Shown: positions 34,957-46,299 of the stretch, piece after piece
Layout: the number at the start of each line of letters is the position of its first letter
How positions within the stretch are numbered: position 1 is the first letter of the stretch
NCBI RefSeq assembly: GCF_005239225.2
Contig: NC_133302.1
Span: forward strand, 12,371,991 to 12,435,990
Reading direction: 5' to 3'
Length of the DNA stretch: 64,000 nt
Source: Populus alba
Taxonomy: Eukaryota > Streptophyta > Magnoliopsida > Malpighiales > Salicaceae
The notes under the pieces: generated by a model
Databases searched by the model: none
The model's input: only the letters and a program-made list of their open reading frames with translations
What the model was told of the DNA's origin: nothing
Program-made: the position numbers and the translations under genes

Positions 34957-35870
34957 AACAGTAACAGTTTAAGATAGTAATGGTTGGACAGTAACAATCC
35001 AATGTCTAAATAGTAACAATTCAATGTCTAAACACTAACAATTCAAGACAATAAAGTCCAATGTCTAGACAATAACAGTTCAAGATAATAACGGTTCAAG
35101 ACAGTAACAGTTCAATACAATAATAGTCTAATGTCTAGACAATAATAATTCAATACAGTAATAGTTTAAGACAGTAATGGTTGGAGAGTAACAATCCAAT
35201 GTCTAGACAGTAATAGTTTAAGACAATAACACTCCAATGTCTAGATAGTAACAAACAATTCAATACAGTAACAGTTCAAGACAGTAACGGTTCAATGTCT
35301 AGACAATAACGATTCAATACAGTAACAATTCAATACATTAACGGTTGGAGAGTACCAGTCCAATGTCTGGATAGTAACAATTCAATGTCTAGACAATAAC
35401 AGTCCATTGTCTAGACAATAACAGTTCAATACAGTAACAATTCAAGACAGTAGCGGTTTAATACAGTAATAGTTCAAAACAGTAACAATCCAATGTCTAG
35501 ACAGTAATAGTTCAATGTCTCGACAGTAATAGTTTAATGTCTAGGTAGTAATAGTTCAATGTCTATATAGTAACGGTTCAATATAGTAACAGTCCAATGT
35601 CTAGACAGTAATAGTTCAATGTCTAGACAATAACGGTTCAACACAGTAACAGTTTAAGATAGTACCGGTTGGATAGTAATAGTCCAATGTCTAGATAGTA
35701 ACAATTCAAGACAGTAACGGTCCAATGTCTTGACAGTAATAGTTCAATGTCTAGATTGTCCAATGTCTTAACAGTAATAGTTCAATGTCTAGACAATAAT
35801 GGTTCCCTATAGTAATAGTTCAAGATATTAACGGTTGGACAATAACAGTTTGAGATTTAAATAGTTACAG
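34957..35870. repeat. Minisatellite of AC(A)AGTAACAGTTCA / CAATGTCTAGA units in W LTR
   Basis: About 900 bases made almost wholly of two interleaved short motifs, AGTAACAGTTCA and CAATGTCTAGACA, with AGTAACGGTTGGA variants. The composite repeat is about 20-36 bases, and I count several tens of motif copies. T LTRs have three to six copies of a related unit. Confidence 0.88.
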
Positions 35871-36365
35871 TTCAACTATAAAGAAAGGAATGATAACTAT
35901 GGTTGGACAAACAATAACAATATTAATGGGTGTAATGAAAAAAAACATAAAATATAAAGAAAAAAATGATTGAAAGAAAGACCTATTAGCTATTGATATG
36001 ATTATTATAAAACATATCCTTGAATAAGGAAACTTTATGAGATAAGCTTGTGATTTCAGAAGGGGGCCACAAGCGTGGTGTAGTAGTAGCAGCAGGGGAG
36101 CACAAGTAGAGCTTCTACTGGAGGTAGGTGATCCTCACCTAAGATTTTTAGTTAAATTCAAGAATTTAATATGTTAATAATGTGAGATGTGAATTTGCAA
36201 ACATTGGATATCATGTGAAAGAATGGACGTTGGTGTAATGATGTTGTTATCTCGGATAGTATCCTGTATGTATGTGTGTTCAAGATGAACTACCCTTGTG
36301 TGCATTGCCAAGTGATGGGAGTACCATTGACAAAGAAAATATGAGAAGTGTAATATGTGTTTGGA

Positions 36366-36466
36366 CTAGCATACATTTAGTGTATGTTTAGATCCCAGGT
36401 AAGGGGATCATCGTGCAACGACTAGCATACTTTTAATGAATGTTAAGATCCCGGTGTAAAGGGATA
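36366..36466. repeat. Two palindromic LTR units before the E1 insertion
   Basis: Two copies of the CATACATTTAGTGTATG/GATCCCAGGTAAGGGGATC unit, the second diverged (CATACTTTTAATGAATG). The array is cut by the E1 LTR. Confidence 0.82.
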
Positions 36467-37228
36467 ACCTGATGCAACCATATTATTCGATAGTTTCACC
36501 CACATTTAACTAGTGTTTTGCCTATGTTTTATATATAAAATGCCTTGATATTTGATTAGTATTTAAAAATGCATATTTATCAAGGTTTTATATCATCATT
36601 TTGCACTTAAAGTATCAATAACTCCTTAACTAAAGCATGTTTTATAATAACAAGTCTAATACTATAAAATGCCCTAATATATGGTAAATGCTCATCTTAA
36701 ATGCAGGCCTATCACATAAATCAAAGGATTGATTGATGAATTCTACTATTGAAATTTATGAAGATAAAGAGAGGGTGAAACTTAGAAAAGAGATGTTGGT
36801 GCAGTCCAAACTGGAACACTGTTCGGTAATTGGGTCGTATCTCGAGTTCTAGATGTCTAAATGACCTCAAATGTTTACATAGATTCAGTAAGACATAGGC
36901 CTACAACTTTCATGTTTTCATCAAGATCTAAGAAGGCCGTTTTCAAGTCCAAATTATAGCAACAACGGAGAAGTCCGAATCTGTCCTGCAGCCCGAACAT
37001 TGTTCAGTGTTTGGCCCATATCTAGAGTTCTAGAAGTACAATTGACCTCCATTTTTTTTCCTGGAAAGCTGAGTCAATTTCCAACAACTTTCATGTTTTC
37101 CAGAGGACCCAGTTCGGATGGTAACATTTTTTTTTTATTCAGACAAGAAGATAAGGATTTTCACTAAGTCAAAAGTTGGCCACCCACTCAACAATTAGTT
37201 ATCAAATCAATAATTTCGAATTTTGGCC

Positions 37229-37238
37229 TATAAAAGGA
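37229..37238 (+). promoter_or_regulatory. TATA box of V3
   Basis: TATAAAAGGA within GGCCTATAAAAGGAGG, conserved across V LTRs. Confidence 0.75.
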
Positions 37239-38051
37239 GGCAGTTGCCATGCATTTGGGAGCTTGGTTGTTCAGATCAAGTTCATGCTCTTTATTTCTCT
37301 CTTTATAGTTTTTTGTAATTTTTAAGTTTTGCTTTCATTAATATCTTGTTTATGTTTTTTATTTCCTTTCCTTTACTTAGTTAACTTGTATTTTCTTTAT
37401 GTTCTTGTTTTGTTTATTTATATTTCTCTTCTTCATTATGTTTAGCTAAGTTTATTATGTCAAGGTGAAAAGGTTACACTAATGGTGTAAGAAGAAGTAT
37501 GGTGTAAACTCAACATGGACCTTAATGTTTAATATTAATATGTCTTATCTTTTTATCTTACTAATTCTTAATACCTTGCTTGTTAAATGGTTAATCTAGA
37601 TTTGTGTTGTATAACACTTGGTACAACAAATGTTTGGCACTCTCATAGCCCAACCGTATGGTATTACCTACACTTGGGTTATGAAAGGAACTTGATTTGT
37701 TGTTAACATCAGTTAACATCATGAATTCCTGACAATATTTAAAATTTTGGTGTTATGTAAATAAGATAATTAATATGATCATGTTAATAATTTATAATGA
37801 GAAATCATTCGATCGGAACCTCCTTTGTGTGTGGTTTCCAATTGAATAATAAGAGTTTATACTATACTTGTTTGAAAAACCATTAGTGGATCCTCTAACC
37901 TTGACATTTGTTTTTATCATTGTTTAATCCTTACATTAATCTTTCATTTCAAAGTTCTCATTAATTTCTTCATCTTCTTCTTCTTTTATTATTACTACGA
38001 CTACTACTACTACTATTAATAAACTACTACTACTACTACTATTAATAATAA

Positions 38052-38091
<40 letters not shown>

Positions 38092-38188
38092 TTATTAGTA
38101 TTAGTATTAGTATTAGTAATAGTATTATTATTATTATTATTTACATTCTATTTATATTAAATAATATATCACTTTGATCTTTTCATAA

Positions 38189-38264
38189 ACTCAGTATATA
38201 GGCTGGAAACCTATGACCTGATCTTTTAGATCATTCTCAGGTATAACAACGCCACATACTGAGT
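38189..38264. other. 76-bp module with inverted ends in V3
   Basis: ACTCAGTAT...ATACTGAGT, a perfect 9-bp inverted end pair, with GATCTTTTAGATC inside. It is embedded between (TTA)-type and (TTATTAC)-type runs. Confidence 0.8.
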
Positions 38265-39151
38265 ATTATTATTATTGTTATTACTATTACTATTACTATT
38301 ACTATTACTATTACTATTACTATTATTGCTATTATTGATTATTATTATTGTTGTTGTTGTTGTTGTTGTTGTTGTCTTGTTATTTATAATTTATACAATT
38401 AACCTCTCTGTGGTTCAACCCTAGTCTTGCCGGGTTATTTATTACTTTGACACTCCTGCACTTGGGAGAAGACATCAATCTTTTGTTCGTGTCAATATTC
38501 TTTGTTTTATGTTTTAAAGGCATTTTTGGATGCAAGATGCAAAAAGGAGTAAATTGGAGGTAATTGGCAAATTTGACCTTCAGTCGATGTTTTGTGCAGA
38601 GCGTGAGCTCTAGAGATCGAAATGAAGTGATTCTAGTGGAATTAAGAAGTTAACATCCATTTCTTTCTAGAAATCTAAAGCAAGAAAATAAAATAAGGAA
38701 TTGAAGAGCATGGAAATCGCAGCCTTCAAAGTCAAATCTCGTAATCTGCCAATGTTAATGTTTGGTCATTCCGACTTGAATATCTGGAGCTAAAGAATTC
38801 CAATTGATGCAAACTTAATTTAGTTGGATTACTGACTCATAGGCCTATGAACGCTCCAAATTTCAGACACAAATGATGTCATACGAGGGAGATATGATTT
38901 TTCAAAGATGGTAACTAAATTCAGCCAGCAAACAGGTTTCGTGAAGAAATGAGCCCAAATTACATTCCGAAGCATCTAAACCGATATCCAAGTTTTTATT
39001 TCAGTAATTGAGCTCCTCTAAGTCAAAGCTTGAAGATTTCATGTAAGCCTATTTCTTTGTTTTTAGAAAAATAGTTATTGAAGTACTTAAATGTAAACAG
39101 TCCACTTAAAGGAGGACTATTTTGTAAAATAGAGACTAGGGTTTCCTAGGA

Positions 39152-39159
39152 TATAAAAA
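39152..39159 (+). promoter_or_regulatory. TATA box of Athila-1 E1 LTR
   Basis: TATAAAAA after CTAGGGTTTCCTAGGA. The E2 LTR has the same box at 60988-60995. Confidence 0.65.
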
Positions 39160-40045
39160 GAATGAGAGAAGAGAAGGGGGGAAGCCAGCCAAGGGGAGAA
39201 AAACATCCCTTCCTCTAAGAAACCCAAAATCATGCATTCCTCCTTGTTTTTTTATTAGTTTTTCAACAAACATTCAAGGCTAAACTCGTTTTCTTGGTTG
39301 CAAGGACATAGAAACCTTCAGATTTCAAGAACTGTGAGATTTATTTTACTTTTCTTTTCAGTTTATATGATGAATATGTTTGTTCTCCTATGCTTATTTT
39401 TCCTATGATTTTTTATTTTAATTGCTAGAGCGGACTCTAAGTTATTATTGTAGACAATCGATTGCTAAGTTTGATATCAAAACCGGAGTTGTGGTATATG
39501 AACTTGTGAAGCAACTGAGTTTAATAATTATGGCGGATCTACGTTATTAATCTTAAGGAGAACATTCAATCAAATCAAACATAGACTGCGAACAATTATG
39601 TTTTCATGATTAATCAACTTATCTAGTTCTTAAGGCTGCCATTGAATTAAATTACTAGTGCAAACACTGTGATTGTTTGATGGTTAGGGTTAGTTATACG
39701 ACGAATCTGTTAACTAACCAATGTTAAGAAGAGATAAATATTTAGAATATAAATTGATGTTTTGTTTCCATGATCAGTTCTGATTTCTGTAATGGATGTG
39801 TGCTTACAACCAAGGTTTGTTCTCTTAATAATTTTTTAATTTTATTTAATTTCGTTTGATAGTTTTCTTTTTCTTTTGATTTAGCTTAGATAACATCCAA
39901 ACTCCCCCCCAAAGTGCATATCATCTAGCATGAAAATCAGACTTGAACCTTCCTCATGGTATCGACCCTTTGCTTGCTCTAAACTATCTTGTGTGTTGTA
40001 TTTTAAGCTAGGAAAATTAATTTGTGTGACCGCGACATCGCAACA

Positions 40046-40427
40046 AATTTTATTGTCGTTACTGGGGAAGTAATTTTAGTTGATTCTTGTGCTATTATTT
40101 TTATTTGTTGTGATTGCTATTTATTTTTCTGAAAAAAAAAAGAGAAACAAAATTTTTGCTTGATGCGGTACTGTTCATTAACAGCAGCGGTACTATTCAA
40201 AACAGATTTTTTGGTGGAATTAGGTATCGGCCTTTTGTTTCCTGAATGGAAATGACATTCTAAATAAGACTAGTGGCAAATAGCTAGGCCCACCCTATCG
40301 AGGCCAAAGTCCTTTGTTTTCTAGGGTTTTTAGGCAGTTTTAGTTTTCTAGCGTAGGATTTTTGTACAATTTGCATTGTTTTTTATCTCTGGTGTGGTTG
40401 GTTTCTTTTGGGTTTTCTTGACGATTT
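40046..40427 (+). other. E1 primer-binding site (damaged) and leader
   Basis: After the LTR, TTATTGTCGTTACTGGGG stands where E2 has TGGCATTGTTGCTGGAG (the tRNA-Asp-type site of Athila elements), so the site has lost bases and is mismatched. The leader is closely similar to E2 and, from 40217, to the start of E0. Confidence 0.75.
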
Positions 40428-41589
40428 ATGCCTGTAACCCGTTCTACTAACCAGAGTCAAGTGCAGGTTGATCTTGAAATAGAAATCACTTTCATGGGTT
40501 ATGAAAGGAAGCTCGTGTCAACAGTATGGCTGTTGCATAACAATAAACACTCAAGGAGCTTATTGCTCCTAACATGGAAAATCAACCATTATGCATAAAC
40601 ATCAACAATAATGTAAACTTTGAGCTCAAATCTGGTTTTCTACATTTGCTACCAACATTCAATGGTCTTGGAGGAGAAGATCCTCATACTCATCTCAAGG
40701 AATTCCATATGGTTTGTGTTGGCATGAAACCAAATGGAGTTGAGGAAGAACAGGTTAAGTTGAAAGCTTTCCCTTTCTCTTAAAAGGGGCAGCAAAGGCA
40801 TGGCTTTTCTCTATTCTCTCAGGTTCCATTGGAATGTGGAATGCCATGAAGAAGATTTTTCTTGAGAAGTATTGCCCAGCATCTCAAGTTGCCAACATAA
40901 GGAAAGAAATATGTGGGATTCGGCAATCTCATGAAAAGACACTTTTCGAGTATTGGGAAAGATTTGAGCAACTGTGTATTCAATGCCCTCATCATTAAAT
41001 ACTCGATCAGCTGCTCATTTAATATTTCTATGAAGGATTGTTGCCTACTGATCGTAGTATCATTGATGCTGCAAGTGGAGGGGCATTGGTAGATAAGACA
41101 TCCGAGGTTGCACGCTAATTGATCTCAAACATGGTAGCCAACTCGAAACAGTTTGGCACCCTTGGAGACTTTGCAAATAAACAATTAAATGAGGTAAGTA
41201 TTTTTAAACTTGAGAATAAAGTTAATGATCTTACTTCTCTTGTACGTTCTTTGGCTTGTGGAAGTATACATCACATGGAAGTTTGTAGCATATGCTCCTT
41301 ACATGGACATGCTTAAAAAATGTGCCCAACAATACAAGAAGATTACATTGAACAGGCTAATGTAGTTGATGGAGCATTCAGTGGATAACCTTTGCATAAG
41401 TATGATCCTTTTTCCCATAAGTACAATCCTGGATGGAGAGATCATCCCAACCTGCATTATGGGAACTAGCCTCAACAAGGCAATCAAGGCTGATAATTCC
41501 ATCTCCATGGATTTTAGCCCCAATAAAATTATCAAGCAAGACAACCCTCTCCATTCACAAACTCTAATGTTATGAGATCATCATCCACT
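40428..41589 (+). pseudogene. gag: Athila-1 E1 gag, interrupted by a CACTA element
   Basis: The ATG at 40428 (MPVTRSTNQSQVQ) is followed quickly by frame changes. The best blocks are 40574-40783 (LLPTFNGLGGEDPHTHLKEF) and 41119-41316. The zinc knuckle starts CSICSLHGH (about 41283) and is followed by a TAA where E0 continues. Gag similarity to E0 runs to 41589 (equivalent to about 1297 in E0), where a CACTA transposon end begins. No 3' part of gag or pol is present. Confidence 0.87.
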
Positions 41590-41891
41590 CACTACAAGAT
41601 TTCACAGTTTTATTGACGGAAATATTTCGTTGGTGTGTGATTACGAGTTTGTCGATAAATTATTTGCCGACATCTTCACAAATGGAATACGTCTGTTGGC
41701 TTTCCTTTCATTGGTAATTCCACATTCCATCGCTATATCGGTCGGAAACACAAAACAACCATTTGTTGATGGCTTTACAAACGAAATTTGTGTGCCAAAA
41801 AAAGAGTTTCCCTCTTGAAATATACCAAGGGATTTTATTCTGTCAGTGATATCGTGAGTTACCGATGAAAATGTACCATCGGTAAATTTAT

Positions 41892-42103
41892 CGGTGAGTG
41901 TTTGAAATACTGACCGAATATATTTGTCTATAAATTCATCGGTAATTATAGCAGCTACTATCAAATGCTGACGGATTTAGTCCTTCAGTAAAGCTGTAGG
42001 TGAAAGTATGAATTACCAACCAAATGTATCCGTTTGTAAAGTCATCGGTGATTGTGGCAGCTACTATCAAATGCCAATGAATTCATTCCGTCAGTAAAAC
42101 CCT
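41892..42103. repeat. Two tandem subterminal repeats of CACTA element
   Basis: Each ~106-bp copy runs from CGGTGA through CATCGGT(A/G)ATT and GCAGCTACTATCAAATGC to CAGTAAA. Such subterminal repeats bind transposase in known CACTA elements. Confidence 0.75.
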
Positions 42104-42409
42104 TTGTAATAGTTTTTTCTAAATTTGTTTTTTACAAATTATTTAGAATATATAATATAAAATTATATAAATTAATGGTAATAAAAACCAATTATGCAAA
42201 TAAAATTTATATTAAACATCAAAAACAAAAAATCAAAGTTAAATAATATTCATTACAAATTGAATGTGTTTCAAAAAAAAATATTAAATGAAATTTTAAA
42301 GGTAAATAATGTTTATTACAAATTAATATAATGGTGGAGCTGGAGGAGGAGGAGGAGGAGGAGGCTGATGGTTATACGACCAAAAAGGATTAGGCGCACA
42401 TGTTCCACT

Positions 42410-42980
42410 CTATGATGCCATGTTCATGACCATTTCGCAAGGCTGTTCATAAGCCGCTTTTTGTTGTTCAGACTTCGCTCTTAGTTGTGCTTGAGACGCT
42501 TTGAGTTGTGTGTATGTCTCTGATAGGTGGTTGTATTTTTCGGTGAGCTGAGTCGTGTGTTGCTGCAAGGCCACGAACTCCTTAGATTGGGAGCTCGATA
42601 TTGATTGGTAGCTCCCAACGATTGAAGCATTACGAGTCGACCGCAAGTTGTCGGGCGTAGTGTTGGAGAGCTCGTAAACTCAATTTTTATCAGGTCCACC
42701 TAACGATCCAACCTCCATCCCCAAATCCGGATCGAGTTTCGGATGGATCAAAGTATCGTCCCTGTAACTCTCCCTTAACCGATTATTATAGGTCTCCTAA
42801 AAATAAAAAAAAGTAATCATCATATTCATTTCAATAGACATAATAACTTATAAAATAAAATGGTTGAACAAACATACCACGAGATGTCGAGCACGGTTGT
42901 CAACGAACTGTTGCGCCCCCTTTTGGCGGTCTTGACTCCCCACGTTAGTCTCCACAAACAGCTCCATTGGGCTAGACTCA
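42410..42980 (-). pseudogene. CACTA transposase C-terminal exons
   Basis: Minus strand: exon 42980-42878 (GAQQFVDNRARHLV), an intron at 42877-42797 with GT...AG ends (81 bp, phase 0), then an exon from 42796 (ETYNNRLRESYRDD, DPDLGMEVGSLGGPDKN) to the stop at 42412-42410. A TGA at about 42678 follows GGPDKN; a CGA-to-TGA change is likely. The downstream part (42646-42410) is a glutamine-rich predicted coiled coil (QQHTTQLTEKYNHLSETYTQ). This organization matches the C-terminal domain of plant En/Spm-type transposases. The N-terminal catalytic part is absent. Confidence 0.82.
42797..42877 (-). other. Intron in CACTA transposase
   Basis: Minus strand GTATGTTTG...TTTATTTTTAG, 81 bases, AT-rich, joining two exons in frame between Val and Glu codons. 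Confidence 0.75.
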
Positions 42981-43169
42981 TGACATGACTAAAAGCTTGG
43001 TGTCTTCACCCAAGTGTAGGAGTGTCGAAGTAATAAATAACCTGGCAAGACTAGGGTCGAACCACAGGGAGATTAACTATATAAATTATAAATAACAACA
43101 ACACAACAACAACAACAACAAGAATAATAGTAGTAATACTAATACTAATATTAATAGTAGCTATTCATA

Positions 43170-44179
43170 GCTGGCTAGGGAAGAATCTCAGCTATGCTGG
43201 GAGAGCAGAGCTTCTCAAATCAGTCCTTTATGGCATGGTTCAGCTTTGGCTGAACATCTTTCCTATCCCTGATATTGTGATCAAGCAAATCATTTGTATC
43301 TGTCGTAATTTCTTTTGGACTAGAAATATCTTGAAGAACAACTTTGCTTTGGTGGCTTGGCGCACGGTCTGTCTTCCCAAATCTGAAGGTGGTCTAGGGT
43401 TCTTTGACATTAGATCCCGCAATAACTGTTGTCTCACCAAACACATATGGAATATTTATCTTAAGGCTGACTCCACTTGGATCCAATGGGTTCACCATTA
43501 TTACTTACATTCTCACTCCATTTGGGACATTGCTGCTCATCCTAGCTCCTCACCTTTATGGAAATCCATCATCAACTTTAGAAATAAACTATTTGAGCTG
43601 AGTGGTGGCCAGTCTCATACTCTCTCTTTGATGGAGCACTGGAGTAGTTCTGAAGGTCCATTCACAGCCAACGCTTACGAATTCTTGAGGTTTCGCAACA
43701 CACCAGTGCGTTGGAGGAAAGTTGTATGGGAGTCATGGTCCATGCCTAGAAACAGCTTCATCCTGTGGTTGGCGGTTTTGGGTAGACTTCGTACAAGAGA
43801 TAGGCTTCATTTTCTCCAAACAGATTCTTCTTGTGTTTTCTGCAATGAATATGACGAGTCCCATAGCCACCTGTTTTTTGGTTGCCAGTGGACATCTATT
43901 CTCTGGAGTTTGGTTAAGCAATGGCTACGTCTGACAAGATGCATGTCTTCTTTAAACAGTGCTATTCGGGGCCTTTGTCGGGGAGGCAATAATGTGATTG
44001 GTAGAATGAGGCGTGTCTCTCTTGGTATTCTTGTCTGTATAATTTGGGAAGAGAGGAATAAAAGGATATTTGATAGCTCACGCACTCCCATTGCTTCTCT
44101 TTTCCGCAAATTCCAGACCCTGTTCTTCACCGTTTTCCATTTCCATGAGACTGACCATTTCTCTCTGCCCATTGGTTGA
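43170..44179 (+). pseudogene. LINE ORF2 C-terminal part with zinc-binding domain
   Basis: Open from the truncation (SWLGKNLSYAGRAELLKSVL) to the stop after HFSLPIG; the ATG at 43235 is internal and not a true start. The first part is the region after the RT palm in plant LINE ORF2 (VAWRTVCLPKSEGGLGFFDI). The second is the RT-associated zinc-binding domain (about 43560-43910, NSFILWLAVLGRLRTRDRL, then CVFCNEYDESHSHLFFGC giving C-X2-C-X8-H-X4-C). No RNase H follows. The piece is intact for about 336 codons, but endonuclease and RT core are missing, so it is inactive. Confidence 0.9.
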
Positions 44180-45548
44180 TGAAGTCTTCTTGTTGTCTTG
44201 CCTTCCAGCGCCTTGGGTTGCTGGTGTGTGTTCGGCTAATCTGTCTCTCGCTGATGTCCATTGCTGCTAGCATGGCTTGTGGTCTCTTCTCTTGATGAGC
44301 TGTTGCTGTGATTGTCTACTCTCCTACTGTCCCCTTGGCCGTGGTCCTCAGAGATGGTCTCTTCTCGGTCGTGCCCCTTCTGAGATGGTTTTTGAATTTT
44401 TCCGTGTCTTTAATGGCGAGGTCATACTACCAGTTAGCTTTTATTTCACATGCTGGAACTGCTGCTGCATGGACCTGCATGTGTTTTCACGTCAAGAGCT
44501 TTTCTAATTGGCTGGTTTCTTTTTTCTTCAATTGTTGTTGCTTGTGGTCCACCTGCATAGCCTACACGTGGGGGACTCCTTTTGGTAGCTCTTGTTATTT
44601 ATTTAATGCTGCATCCATCATGCACCAATTCTGTGAACGTGCTATTCATTTTCTCATCAACGTTGCTGGACGTGCATGATTCCTCGTTTCTGCATGGCTT
44701 GGTTTCATTTGGATGGGTGGGAGCTTCTGATTGGCTTCACCTTGTTCTCTGAACGTGATGATGAAAGGGCTTTGCATACTCTTGCATGTGGCCTTATTTG
44801 CTTGGTGATTTAGCTGCTAGCTGCTTATGTGGACACCGATTCTGTGCTTTCTGGCTGATCTTTTGACATCTGTCTTCATTCTCTAGTGTTATCTGCTCCT
44901 TGTATCTGCATGAATGAGCTGCTGCCCCTATTCTTGGCTTCTAGCGTATTAATGTGTTCTGGCTGGGTTGTCTCTACCTCCGTCTCTGCAAGGAAGACTC
45001 TTTACGTCTCTGCATGGATGGGCATGCTTTGCATGGATGGCTGTTTGTCTCTTCATGGATGGCCGAAAGTCCTTTTTATCCCTGCATGTTAAACCTCAGC
45101 GATTGCCTCCGTTTTGGATGATGGTTCGTCTCTGCATAGATGAGATTCTGCTTTGTTTTTTTCTTGGATGGCTGGTTGCTGCACTTCTCCTGCTGCATGG
45201 AAGAGCCTTCGTCTCTGCATGGAGGAGTCGTCGTCTGCAGCTGCTGTTGGCTTGCGTGTTGCTCTTGTGGTTTGATTTTCAAATCAGTCTTAGCTATCTG
45301 GTCATTTTTCTCTATTGTAAATTTTATCAGGATATCTTTTTATCCTGTCTTTTGCTTTGTGTTAGGATAGGAACCTTGGAATATGTGGTTCCTCTCATAC
45401 CCATGGTCTTAATTTATTTGTTTCTACAGTGGCTTGCTGTATAGCTCACTAAAGGAGTCTGTTCCCTTTTTGTTTATCCTTGTTTCTAAACTTGCTAACT
45501 CTCCAACATTGTATATTTTTTTATCTTTTTATACACTTATATTTTGAT
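44180..45548 (+). other. LINE 3' untranslated region
   Basis: About 1.37 kb between the ORF2 stop and the A run. It is long for a plant LINE. Around 44990-45240 the phrase (T)CTCTGCATGGATG recurs several times. Open frames at 44308-44679 and 44968-45444 have no recognisable domain and look fortuitous. Confidence 0.65.
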
Positions 45549-46289
45549 AAAAAAAAATAATAGTAATAGTAGTATTAATGATATTAATAATAGTAATAGT
45601 AATAATAAAGAGAGCTTTGAGATGTAAGATTGATGTAAGGATTAAACAATAATAAAAACAAATGTCAAGGTTAGAGAATCCACTAATAATACTTCAAACA
45701 AGTATAGTATAAACTCTTATTCTCAACTAGAAACCACACACAAAGGAGGTTCCAATCAGATTATAATTGTTAACATGATTACATTAATTATTTTATTCGA
45801 GTAATGCCAATACTTTTAAATATTATCATCTATTCATGGTGATAACCTATGTTAATAACAAATCAAGTTCCTTACATAGCACAGGTGTAGGTTATACCAT
45901 ATAGTTGGGCTATGAAAGTGCCAAGCATTTGTTGTACCAAGGGTTGTTCAACACAAATCTAGATTAACCATTTATCAAATAAGGTATTAAGAGTGAGCAA
46001 GATAATAATATAAAACATGTTTATATCAAGCATTAAAGTCCATGTTGAGTTTATACTATACTTATTCTTACACTTGACATAATAGATTTAGCTAAACATA
46101 ATGAAAGAAAGAAACATAAATAAACAAGATAAGAACATAATTATACAAATAAAGGAAATGAAATGAAAAGCATAAACAAGAGATTAATATAAAATCAAAT
46201 AAAACTTAAACATTACAAAATACAAAGAAAGAGAGCAAGAGCATGATCTTGATCTGAACATCAAGATGCCTAAATGCATGGCAAATGCC

Positions 46290-46299
46290 TCCTTTTATA
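46290..46299 (-). promoter_or_regulatory. TATA box of V4
   Basis: Minus strand TATAAAAGGA, at the same place as in the other V LTRs. Confidence 0.7.

Larger units (their letters stand above)
33759..36469 (+). repeat. 3' LTR of Tekay W, truncated (2711 bp)
   Basis: It starts TGTAAACCCC and follows the solo Tekay LTR (in reverse) through the minisatellite and two palindromic units. It ends at 36469, where the Athila-1 E1 LTR begins. The remaining ~1 kb expected from T is not found to the right within the window, so the right part is either beyond 64000 or lost. Confidence 0.88.
36553..38494 (+). repeat. Athila-2 solo LTR V3 (1942 bp), target duplication ATATT
   Basis: The only plus-strand full V LTR. 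It runs from TGATTAGTATTTAAAAATGC to TTCGTGTCA, flanked by ATATT (36548-36552 and 38495-38499). It is longer than the other copies because of (TAC)n, (TTA)n and (TTG)n runs at 37975-38375. It holds the 76-bp module at 38189-38264. Confidence 0.94.
36470..40045 (+). repeat. Athila-1 5' LTR of E1 (about 1.63 kb without nested V3)
   Basis: It starts TGATGCAACC and ends CATCGCAACA, aligning with the E2 LTR (60257-61840). V3 is inserted after CTTGATATT; E2 has the uninterrupted site (CTTGATATTC near 60330). A TATAAAAA box is at 39152-39159, at the same place as in E2. The leader follows directly. Confidence 0.93.
41590..42980 (-). mobile_element. CACTA (En/Spm) transposon, one end and transposase 3' part
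   Basis: The terminal sequence CACTACAAGA starts at 41590, inside Athila-1 gag, typical of plant CACTA elements. The three bases before it (ACT) would be one target copy. Next come subterminal repeats with TCGGTAA/CCGACGG-like motifs, including two tandem ~106-bp copies (41892-41997, 41999-42103). The transposase reads on the minus strand toward this end. The other end is missing: at 42981 the sequence changes to a V LTR. Confidence 0.85.
43161..45557 (+). mobile_element. 5'-truncated LINE (L1-type) inside V4
   Basis: Foreign sequence with the end of a LINE ORF2, a long 3' untranslated part and a 9-base A run at 45549-45557, sitting within the microsatellite of V4. It is truncated at the 5' side, as is usual for LINE insertions by target-primed reverse transcription. 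Both sides are (TAA)/(TAG) repeats (TTAATAGTAG left, TAATAGTAATAGTAG right), so the target duplication cannot be fixed. Confidence 0.9.

Noticed and set aside
41641..41964. 107-codon minus-strand frame in the CACTA end
   Set aside because: It falls in subterminal repeats and has no similarity to the transposase read from 42980 to 42410.
43235..44179. A 314-codon open frame that could be taken for a host gene
   Set aside because: It is the C-terminal part of a LINE ORF2: post-RT region plus the zinc-binding domain, in a 5'-truncated insertion with an A run.
44308..45444. Open frames of 123 and 158 codons
   Set aside because: They lie in the LINE 3' region, overlap in different frames, are rich in Leu/Cys/Phe from the T-rich base composition, and show no domain.
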